Assembly (NCBI GenBank): GCA_003086555.1
Contig: QEFN01000019.1
Span: forward strand, 1 to 21,203
DNA: 21,203 nt
Source of the DNA: Sulfolobus sp. SCGC AB-777_G06
Lineage (GTDB): Archaea > Thermoproteota > Thermoprotei_A > Sulfolobales > Sulfolobaceae
Direction: 5' to 3'
Below are positions 6,428 through 12,826 of the stretch, piece after piece (positions within the stretch are counted from its first letter, which is position 1; each line of letters begins with the position of its first letter). The notes beneath the pieces are model-generated. The model did not search any database and was not told the origin of the DNA. It saw only the letters and a list, made by a program, of their open reading frames with translations. The translations under genes and the position numbers were made by a program.

Positions 6428-9160
6428 ATGAATATTATCAAGAGCTTTGATCACACTCGTTCACCTACTAGAAAGTTGAGGATCCCTATAGAGGGAATAA
6501 ACGTATATATGTCGTCTACATTTCTCGTTAATTATCCCACAAGTATGGACGAGCCCAGAGAATCCGAAATAGAGATCAATATTCCTGAAATCGTAAACCT
6601 TCCAAATGAATTCTATCTTGTCTTAAGAGATGTGGATTCCGGCTCAGATCAAATGAGGTTATACTTTAAACTGGAGGGTCAAACGGAAAGTGTAGCACAA
6701 ACAAGATCTACGAGGAAAATAAAACTTAAGAGACCCAATAATGAAACGAGGTATCACGTTGATATACAAGGGAAGAAATATTTGGTAGTTGTATCCTTCT
6801 ACGTCCCGATTGTCATAAGAGAGAGCGGTACGCATAAGTTTCTTTTTGAGTTAAGGATGGAAAATCCTAAGGAAAACAGGATAGAATTTATAGAAAGATT
6901 TTATATAATCCAAGACATAAGAGTGAAATATATTACGTCGAAAGTCTTTGATAATCAGTTCTATCAATCGATAGTAGGGAGTATATTAAGCTATGCATCA
7001 GGATATCCGCTAAATGTGTACAAATTTGAAAAAGGCGAACTTAAAGATATGGGTAAGACATTATACAAGCCTTGCAGAGTTTCTTACACGGGAAAGCGTG
7101 AGGAATTAACTTGTCTCAACGCTTTGAGAGATGACTTAGATCGGTTGATAACAGAGTTAAAACCAAATAGACCGGACGAATACCTCATTTTAGTAGGAAC
7201 CAAATCAATTACAGAGACGTTGGATAAGTCCTTTTCCGCTATATTCTTCGAAGAGCTTTTAGACTTCTTTACGGAGTTTTTCCCAGTTTATATTATAGGT
7301 AAACAAGCTGAGTACGTAGGCGGAACAGAGAAATTATTCATAAATATGTTTGTAGCTCCGCCAGAAAGGATAAAGGAATATGTAAAAAACTATTTAGATA
7401 TTATATCTAGAAAAGAATTTGTGAATGACGTTGGTTATATAAGGGTAGAAGATTTGACTATTGTAAAACAAGGAGATTTTTACCTATTAGTAACTCCTAT
7501 AATCACGTTAGACTTCCTAAAAGAATTAATAGCAACAGTAAACAGAAACGAAACAGAGTCATCTTTACTATTATTAAAGAATTTTAAGGAATATCAAGTA
7601 AAGAAGATTAGAAAATATCAGTCAGAAATCCTAGAAAAATTATTAGGAAAGAAATTCAATTACGATACCCCTTCGTTTTATTTCTCAAAGGCAATATACG
7701 AACTTACGAGTTCGGATTGTCAGAATTCTTACTATTATATTCCTTTTAGCAGTCTTTTACTTCAACATGAAGGTAGTTACTTGTTTTCAATACCTTTCGT
7801 GGAGGAACAGTTGGGGTGTAAAGTTTACTACGGATTAGGGGATCTATTTGTAAATATCCTTTTAGACGGCAGTTTAATCCTCTTAGGCGGGATTGAGAAA
7901 GTTATAAACACTGTTAGGAATATAATCGAACGAGTGAACGAGTTAGACATAGATATTGTTAAACAACTAGATGCTAGACACGAGTTTCTGATGAGGTTTC
8001 TTAATGACTTAGTAGTAACAATTTTCTTTAACAATAAAACTCAGCCAAAGCCAGACGTAAGAAAAATAGCAGAACTCTCCATAAAAGCATTCGCAATCAC
8101 CAGTGCTATATTAAAGTACGATATGCACCGAGTTTATGCATTATTAGAAAGAATATGTTATAACCCTAGATCCTCGTTCACAAAAAATATTCTCAGGCTT
8201 GTATACGATGACAACAGAGAGAAGTTTATTTATGATCTTATTCTAACTTTAAGGGACGCTTATTTCATAAAATTATTGGAGGCAAACGGAATTAAAGTCA
8301 GTAGAAGTCACTTTTATCTTCTCGGTATAAATAAGGCTAACGTCACAAAGTCTGAGATAAAGAGTGCTACAACTAGTATGGAGGGATTAATCGATTTCTA
8401 CTATAAACACTTAACAAGACACGGAAAGAGAGGTAAAGATGTAATATTGCCTTTATTTAGGCAGTATATGCTAAACACGTTGATAAGAGGTCTGAGGCTC
8501 CCGCCTGAGAACGAGATACCGTCCAAATTTAACGCTGAGGAATTTGCATCGGTAATAAATGAGATCGATTGTGGCTTACCTTTTCCGGTTTCTTCTCAAA
8601 GTTCTCTCGGCGTGAAATCTACGAATTATGAGACTTTTAGGAATGTGGCTCTACCTATAATAATCTACGTGCCGGATAGAAATACAATAACAGTTAATAA
8701 TAGGACGATAATAGTAACTAGAAAAAATTTTGAATTATTCTCATTTACCACACCCATCATAACTTTAGAAGACGGTTTCAGCTTAAGCCATCACGGTCAC
8801 AAAATTACGGTAAAGGGGGAACAAGTCTATCTTGAGCATGAGGGGAACGAACACCCTGAAATTATAATAACGTTAAAGTTTCCCCAAGCTGAGGAAGTTG
8901 TAAAGCTTATAGATGATGAAAAGAAATTTATAGAAAACTTTAACAAAATCTTTAACACTCATTATACTTCAGCCCTCACTATCATTAAAGACATCATAGA
9001 CAACGCTAAGAGTCAAGGTTTGGCATTTATATGTGCAAATATACAGCCTATGGTGAATCCGTCAGTAATCACTAGTAATAAGTTTAAGCCAGGGTCAATA
9101 AAGGTAGGACTTCTGACGTTAGGCAGGAGAGATGAAAGGGACACTGGCATTATATTGTAA
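6428..9160 (+). CDS. Large uncharacterised protein, first gene of a four-gene cluster
   Basis: The 910-residue protein is one I do not recognise. No signal peptide or clear membrane segment is seen, so it is probably cytoplasmic. By eye, residues 1-165 are rich in beta-strand-like alternation (VVVSFYVPIVI, KFLFELRM). Residues 175-310 look alpha/beta, with 'PDEYLILVGTK' and 'FFPVYIIGKQ' resembling strands of a Rossmann-like sheet. Residues 370-690 are mostly charged amphipathic helix. Residues 740-840 are beta-rich again ('IIIYVPDRNTITVNN', 'LSHHGHKITVKG', 'IIITLKFPQ'), and a helical tail follows. I find no Walker, helicase, nuclease or zinc-finger motif. The stretch looks more A+T-rich than the ECF operon. 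It is followed 67 bases later by a winged-helix protein and its coupled AAA+ ATPase on the same strand, suggesting a joint function. The in-frame TTG 6413 would add five residues. Confidence 0.8.
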   Translation: MNIIKSFDHTRSPTRKLRIPIEGINVYMSSTFLVNYPTSMDEPRESEIEINIPEIVNLPNEFYLVLRDVDSGSDQMRLYFKLEGQTESVAQTRSTRKIKLKRPNNETRYHVDIQGKKYLVVVSFYVPIVIRESGTHKFLFELRMENPKENRIEFIERFYIIQDIRVKYITSKVFDNQFYQSIVGSILSYASGYPLNVYKFEKGELKDMGKTLYKPCRVSYTGKREELTCLNALRDDLDRLITELKPNRPDEYLILVGTKSITETLDKSFSAIFFEELLDFFTEFFPVYIIGKQAEYVGGTEKLFINMFVAPPERIKEYVKNYLDIISRKEFVNDVGYIRVEDLTIVKQGDFYLLVTPIITLDFLKELIATVNRNETESSLLLLKNFKEYQVKKIRKYQSEILEKLLGKKFNYDTPSFYFSKAIYELTSSDCQNSYYYIPFSSLLLQHEGSYLFSIPFVEEQLGCKVYYGLGDLFVNILLDGSLILLGGIEKVINTVRNIIERVNELDIDIVKQLDARHEFLMRFLNDLVVTIFFNNKTQPKPDVRKIAELSIKAFAITSAILKYDMHRVYALLERICYNPRSSFTKNILRLVYDDNREKFIYDLILTLRDAYFIKLLEANGIKVSRSHFYLLGINKANVTKSEIKSATTSMEGLIDFYYKHLTRHGKRGKDVILPLFRQYMLNTLIRGLRLPPENEIPSKFNAEEFASVINEIDCGLPFPVSSQSSLGVKSTNYETFRNVALPIIIYVPDRNTITVNNRTIIVTRKNFELFSFTTPIITLEDGFSLSHHGHKITVKGEQVYLEHEGNEHPEIIITLKFPQAEEVVKLIDDEKKFIENFNKIFNTHYTSALTIIKDIIDNAKSQGLAFICANIQPMVNPSVITSNKFKPGSIKVGLLTLGRRDERDTGIIL

Positions 9161-9198
9161 TCTCGTTTAACACGGAGAGTATTATATACCTTTACGTT

Positions 9199-9206
9199 TT
9201 TATAAA
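9199..9206 (+). promoter_or_regulatory. TATA box of the winged-helix/ATPase gene pair
   Basis: TTTATAAA ends 22 bases before ATG 9228, giving a leaderless transcript. The winged-helix and ATPase genes therefore can be expressed separately from the 910-residue gene upstream. Confidence 0.6.
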
Positions 9207-9227
9207 CACTAAGTTAAGCTAAGAATT

Positions 9228-9737
9228 ATGATTACGAAGGAACAACTATTGACTGTTCTTCAGGAATTATATGACGGCAAACCCGTCGCCTTTTCTAAAA
9301 TAAAAAAGAAAATAAAAGAGAGTCCTGAGATAGTTGAGGAGCTTCTTAAGCAAATGGAAGATGAGGGCTTGATAAGGAGATACGAAGTTGGAGGTGGTAA
9401 GGCTTACGAACCAGTTAAAACCGATCCGATAACTCAAATTCTTAACATGCTTAAGGAAATAAAGGAAGAGCTAAAGAGGTTAGAAGATCTGGTAAACGAG
9501 AAGTCTAAGATAGACTATTCCCTTTTTGACAAAATTTACGATGAAATAAAGGATAATTTAGGATATGCTTCCCTCCAATCAATAAGGGTTGAGTTGGGAT
9601 TACCTAAGGAAGAATTTTACTCTAAGTTTAAGAACCATATAGAGTCTTTATACGACCTCATAGCAGGAGGTGAGGAGGGTTTAGTAAAGAAAGGTGTAGT
9701 TTACGGGATTATAAGAAGGAGGGGTAATGGGAAATGA
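9228..9737 (+). CDS. Winged-helix / coiled-coil protein coupled to an AAA+ ATPase
   Basis: The 169-residue protein has three parts. Residues 1-60 form a probable winged helix: helix-turn-helix 'FSKIKKKIKESPEIVEELLKQME', then 'EGLIRRYEVGGGKAYEPV' as the wing. Residues 65-95 are a short strongly charged coiled coil (LNMLKEIKEELKRLEDLV) that may make a dimer. Residues 98-166 look like a second winged helix, 'YASLQSIRVELGLPKEEFYSKFKNHIESLYDL', with a terminal 'KKGVVYGIIRRR' strand. Such a layout suggests DNA binding or an adaptor on DNA rather than a classical one-domain repressor. The stop overlaps the start of the ATPase gene (ATGA), so the two products are probably made in fixed ratio and may form a complex. 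The family is not one I can name. Confidence 0.75.
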   Translation: MITKEQLLTVLQELYDGKPVAFSKIKKKIKESPEIVEELLKQMEDEGLIRRYEVGGGKAYEPVKTDPITQILNMLKEIKEELKRLEDLVNEKSKIDYSLFDKIYDEIKDNLGYASLQSIRVELGLPKEEFYSKFKNHIESLYDLIAGGEEGLVKKGVVYGIIRRRGNGK

Positions 9738-11080
9738 TATGTAATATACCTAAAGTAACTGTAACTACTTGGTCTTCCGATAAGATAGTATTAGCAGGCC
9801 CTACCTATAGGCAGTACTTAAATAAATCGTTAGAGATAATAAGCTCTAAGGACGTTGCGTCGATCATTGGACAACCTGGGATGGGAAAAACTACGATACT
9901 TAGGAAGGCTGAAGAGTCGTGTAAAGACAAAATGTTCACGTTCTTCCTTGATCTTGCTAGCAAAAACGAGATAGAAGACGAGTTCTGGAGTAAAGTAGAC
10001 AAGTTTAAGCTTAGAGAGATAGTACTCCCGAAAATGGATAAGAAGAAGTACGGTTACACATTCTTTAAGAGGATTAGAGGCATAAACTTTGAGAAGCATT
10101 TAGAGGGTCTTTGCGATAAACTGAATGATCCCTTGATCAGGTTATATTGCATAAATTACACGAGAGATTTCGACGGTATGCTTAAACTTATAGGGGATCT
10201 AAAGTCAGTAACTGACGTAGTGTTATTTATAGATGAAGTTAGAGACTCACACTTACCTAAAATTCATAGGCTTATAAATTCAGGCCTAGCTGTACCGGTC
10301 TTAATGGCTATACCTACAGATGCTTATAACAAGGTCACAGACCTAGCTATAAGGAGAAGACTTGACGAGAGTAGGATAAGCCTTGATAGTGCGTTAACTG
10401 CGGATGATATAAGGGAAATCATAGAGGTTTACTGCAAACCACTAAGTGAAGAATTATATCCAATAGTTCTATCAATGTGGAACGGTAAAGAACTCAACAC
10501 GGTCAGTTCTATTCTACAATACGTCAAAAATGAAGTTGATAAAGCAGTAAATGATTGTGGAAGTGAGGAGTTAAGTTGTGTAAAGGAGAAAGTTAAGAAC
10601 TCCTATACTCTTAAAGACATAGAAACAGACTCAAAAACTCTAGAGAAAATGATAAGAGAAGAGTTAACAAACTTGGCTAAAGAATACGATATAACATATG
10701 TTCACCCTAGAGGTAAGAGAGTGGAAGTGAAAGGGAAAAATATTACGGTAGGTCTATTCTTCATTTACGGCGAATATGCTTATATAGGACTGGTGAAGTT
10801 AATGAATAATCAAGAAGTTGACTCGGAGACACAATTATTACCTTTCATTAATGTTATAGAGCATGATAAAAAGGAGTATAAAGTCGCTAAGAGATTCGTT
10901 ATAACCAACGGAAAAATATCGTTAGAAGGTGTAGACAGCGTAGAATTATCAACGTTAGAAGTTGTGAGAATGATCCGTGGGGATACTGTTATCTTAGAGG
11001 AGAAAGTAAGGGGATTACTAAAAATTATTTTACTGTCACAAAAGGAAAGCAATGTAACCAACTCTGAAGTCGTGACATAA
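9734..11080 (+). CDS. AAA+ / ORC-Cdc6-like P-loop ATPase with unknown C-terminal domain
   Basis: The 448-residue protein has a P-loop GQPGMGKTT (46-54), Walker B 'VVLFIDEV' with Asp167-Glu168, a sensor-1-like Thr195 in 'AIPTDAY', and a basic cluster RRR (207-209) at an arginine-finger-like position. An all-helical lid follows (220-270, 'LTADDIREIIEVYC'). This order resembles the ORC1/Cdc6 and archaeal STAND-like ATPases, although replication-type winged-helix DNA-binding motifs are not evident at its C-terminus. Residues 300-448 are a separate alpha/beta domain: a helix 'LEKMIREELTNLAKEY', strands around RVEVKG (329-334), 'ITVGLFFIYGEYAYIGLVKL', and a C-terminal helix. The ATG overlaps the upstream stop, with a GGAGGGG element (9718-9724) eight to ten bases before it. 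The likely partner is the upstream winged-helix protein. ATP-driven work on DNA or on the 910-residue protein is an inference. Confidence 0.8.
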   Translation: MICNIPKVTVTTWSSDKIVLAGPTYRQYLNKSLEIISSKDVASIIGQPGMGKTTILRKAEESCKDKMFTFFLDLASKNEIEDEFWSKVDKFKLREIVLPKMDKKKYGYTFFKRIRGINFEKHLEGLCDKLNDPLIRLYCINYTRDFDGMLKLIGDLKSVTDVVLFIDEVRDSHLPKIHRLINSGLAVPVLMAIPTDAYNKVTDLAIRRRLDESRISLDSALTADDIREIIEVYCKPLSEELYPIVLSMWNGKELNTVSSILQYVKNEVDKAVNDCGSEELSCVKEKVKNSYTLKDIETDSKTLEKMIREELTNLAKEYDITYVHPRGKRVEVKGKNITVGLFFIYGEYAYIGLVKLMNNQEVDSETQLLPFINVIEHDKKEYKVAKRFVITNGKISLEGVDSVELSTLEVVRMIRGDTVILEEKVRGLLKIILLSQKESNVTNSEVVT

Positions 11081-11110
11081 CGTTTTTACCATGTTTTCAC
11101 ATTTCTTATT

Positions 11111-11890
11111 GTGATTGACGAAAGAATAATCAAGCTAATAGAAGTCGCAGAGGCTCTCAAAATCCCTTTGAAACTGTTAGGTGAATTGGAACTAGATGTC
11201 GGGAGTCTAAGAATTATTACCGCTGAGTCGTTGGACGTAGAGGATGTAAAGAGCTTACTAGACGTAAGTCACAAAAGAGCTACGATAAAAATTAACAAGA
11301 GCGGAGTGGTAGTGATCGATGAGGACCTGCGTAAGGAACTTCATCTCTATGCTGACAATAAGGCTATATTAAAAGATATAAAAAGACTGTTTAAAATTGT
11401 GGAAAATCAAACCCCGAGTATAGTAATATATCATGGTTGGGATTTGGATAAACTTCAAAAAGTTTTGTATTTTGGTGTAAGAAAGATTGAGTACTTTGAA
11501 GGGGACGGAAAGTTAATTATTAACGATCTGATTGAAGTAGATGCGTGGGACGAAAAATGCCTGACAAACGTTATGATGTATATAGGGGAGGTAGTAAAAC
11601 CAATAAAAATTGGTGATTGTAACTATTACTATCCAATCCTCGCGTTACTTATCCAAAAGGGAGGAATATTCGAAAGGGATTTTGCCAAGTTTGAATGCAA
11701 TGAGGTCTCTCCTCCAGATTTGACCTTGTTAAAATTTATGATGATTAAAGACCTAAGGAACTGTTACAATGTACTGGGTGGTGATGTTAAGAGAAATATT
11801 GACGCGATCTTGACGGCAGAGGAAAAGTATACTAACGCTAACTTAGTTATACAAGACGGTAAGTATGAATGGGTGAATGAGATAAGATAA
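11111..11890 (+). CDS. Uncharacterised 259-residue protein of the ATPase cluster
   Basis: This protein is not one I recognise. It starts with GTG, 30 bases after the ATPase stop, on the same strand and with no clear TATA box at the usual distance (only a weak T-rich stretch near 11082), so it is probably co-transcribed with the ATPase gene. The chain is soluble and acidic, without signal peptide or membrane segment. The N-terminal part has a helical segment 'DERIIKLIEVAEALKIPLKLLG'. The middle alternates strands and helices ('SIVIYHGWDLDKLQKVLYFG', 'VRKIEYFEGDGKLIINDLIEVD'), and the C-terminal part is helical with three scattered cysteines but no CxxC pair. No catalytic motif is visible. Its position makes it a candidate subunit or regulator of the 910-residue/ATPase machinery. 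Confidence 0.7.
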   Translation: MIDERIIKLIEVAEALKIPLKLLGELELDVGSLRIITAESLDVEDVKSLLDVSHKRATIKINKSGVVVIDEDLRKELHLYADNKAILKDIKRLFKIVENQTPSIVIYHGWDLDKLQKVLYFGVRKIEYFEGDGKLIINDLIEVDAWDEKCLTNVMMYIGEVVKPIKIGDCNYYYPILALLIQKGGIFERDFAKFECNEVSPPDLTLLKFMMIKDLRNCYNVLGGDVKRNIDAILTAEEKYTNANLVIQDGKYEWVNEIR

Positions 11891-11914
11891 TTCTTTTAGA
11901 ACAAGCAGATAAGA

Positions 11915-11922
11915 TTTAATAA
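11915..11922 (+). promoter_or_regulatory. TATA box of the pilin-like protein gene
   Basis: TTTAATAA is a TATA-like octamer 29-36 bases before ATG 11951. The predicted transcript start near 11944 gives a leader of only a few bases. It carries the same downstream 14-base element as the phosphoesterase promoter at the same spacing. Confidence 0.5.
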
Positions 11923-11926
11923 TGCG

Positions 11927-11940
11927 CTTCAAAATATCTA
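11927..11940 (+). repeat. 14-base element shared with the promoter at 3374 (copy 2)
   Basis: CTTCAAAATATCTA is identical to bases 3374-3387 and again starts 12 bases after the first base of the TATA box. The flanking sequences differ, so this is not simply part of a longer duplication. Confidence 0.55.
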
Positions 11941-11950
11941 ATAATTAATT

Positions 11951-12313
11951 ATGAGTGGGTCTAATACTCAGTATAATTACACTCCCTATAATAATAAGCC
12001 AACGTCTACTCAATCTCCTTATTCTCAAGCAAATTTAGTGAAATATTTGAAAGTGGGTGAAGTTTACCTGAACGGAATGGTAAGGTTACATTTATATTCT
12101 TTAGGGCAAGTTTATTTACTGTCAGCTCAAATAGATGGTACCTCCTATACATCTCAAGTTATTAATCCACCGTACTTGATGAAGGGATATAATCAGGTAA
12201 CGATATATTTCTCTGGAAAGCTCAACTCATTAAAGGTAGGAGAGAGAGTTATAATTATGCTAACAACAGCAGATAAGGATACTGTAGGCATTCCTGCGAT
12301 TGTTTTAGTTTAG
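11951..12313 (+). CDS. Small beta-rich protein resembling a pilin head domain, without signal peptide
   Basis: The 120-residue protein begins with about 28 residues rich in Ser, Thr, Asn, Gln, Tyr and Pro, which look disordered. An all-beta domain of about 90 residues follows: 'VGEVYLNGMVRLHLYSLG', 'VYLLSAQIDGTSY', 'YNQVTIYFSG', 'VGERVIIMLTTADKDTVGIPAIVLV'. This strand pattern, in particular the G-x-V-Y-L-x-x-A-x-I-D-G-T step and the terminal 'LTTAD-DTV' strand, resembles the beta-sandwich of archaeal type IV pilins and archaellins. However, there is no class III signal peptide and no hydrophobic N-terminal helix, and an in-frame TAA at 11942 excludes an upstream extension. The protein should therefore be cytoplasmic or leave by another route. 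It has its own promoter and ends ten bases from the convergent winged-helix gene. The resemblance is by eye only and the function is unknown. Confidence 0.65.
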   Translation: MSGSNTQYNYTPYNNKPTSTQSPYSQANLVKYLKVGEVYLNGMVRLHLYSLGQVYLLSAQIDGTSYTSQVINPPYLMKGYNQVTIYFSGKLNSLKVGERVIIMLTTADKDTVGIPAIVLV

Positions 12314-12322
12314 TTAACAAAA

Positions 12323-12652
12323 TTATCCGTTATTCTCCGTTTCGCTTATTACCTTTTGTATGACCACATTTATATTCTTTAAAATCTCAATATGTCTAAT
12401 TAAAAATACTTCACCGTCCTCATTTAAAATATAAAAGGTTCTATTTCCGTCAGTCTCTTTTTCAACTACTCCATATCTTATCAATCTTTTCAGTGTTGTA
12501 AACACCAAGCTCTTTGGTATAGGTCTTCCGTATAAGTACTGTAAATCTTTTACTATATCTGCTGCTCTTGCTCTTTTTCCTCTTTTGTAGATTATAAATG
12601 AGACAAAGACTGGTAGTAGTCCTCGTAATACTATCATTCGTTCTCCTTTCAT
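12323..12652 (-). CDS. Winged-helix transcriptional regulator (PadR/archaeal HTH-like)
   Basis: The 109-residue protein fits a one-domain DNA-binding regulator. 'ARAADIVKDLQYLYGRPIPKSLVFTTLKRLIRYGVVEKE' (about 29-67) forms helix-turn-helix and recognition helix, and 'TDGNRTFYILNEDGEVFLIRHIEIL' (about 68-92) forms the wing and following helix, followed by a C-terminal amphipathic helix that may dimerise. The pattern L-x-R-L-x-x-x-G-(V/L)-(V/I)-(E/K)-K with a wing 'TFYIL' is typical of PadR- and MarR-like small archaeal regulators. The target is unknown; the gene ends convergently with the pilin-like protein gene. The start may be ATG 12652 (A/T-rich TATA-like stretch 12676-12688, leaderless) or ATG 12637, which is preceded by AAGGAG and would remove five residues. 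Confidence 0.75.
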   Translation of the reverse strand: MKGERMIVLRGLLPVFVSFIIYKRGKRARAADIVKDLQYLYGRPIPKSLVFTTLKRLIRYGVVEKETDGNRTFYILNEDGEVFLIRHIEILKNINVVIQKVISETENNG

Positions 12653-12675
12653 GTATGTGAAAAGAATAGATTATA

Positions 12676-12688
12676 CTATATTATAATT
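12676..12688 (-). promoter_or_regulatory. TATA-like region of the winged-helix regulator gene
   Basis: On the minus strand this stretch reads as an A/T-only segment with TTATAAT and TAATATA overlaps, 24-36 bases before ATG 12652. The exact octamer cannot be chosen because the whole spacer is A/T-rich. Confidence 0.35.
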
Positions 12689-12721
12689 TTTTGCAAAATA
12701 GTCGAAAAATTTTAATAAGTA

Positions 12722-12753
12722 TTTCTTAAATGGTCTACTCTAATATTAAGAAA
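12722..12753. repeat. Inverted repeat TTTCTTAA-N16-TTAAGAAA
   Basis: Two 8-base arms (12722-12729 and 12746-12753) are exact inverted copies separated by 16 bases. They lie upstream of the winged-helix regulator gene. A dimeric operator used for autoregulation or a stem-loop RNA is possible. In such A/T-rich sequence, chance is also possible. Confidence 0.3.
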
Positions 12754-12801
12754 AAATCTATTTAATAAAAGATTTAATTATATTAGTTTAACATAAAGGA
12801 G

Positions 12802-12807
12802 AAAAAA
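12802..12807 (-). terminator. T-tract terminator after the amino acid permease gene
   Basis: On the minus strand a T6 tract follows the permease stop codon by about 20 bases, the usual form of archaeal termination. Confidence 0.35.
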
Positions 12808-12826
12808 GTATAGAAGTTAAACTTAA

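Noticed and set aside
6428..11890. Reading the cluster as a CRISPR type III, Argonaute, BREX or Dnd-type defence system
   Set aside because: No Cas, PIWI, PglZ, methyltransferase or helicase motifs are visible in any of the four proteins. Only the ATPase/adaptor composition is reminiscent.
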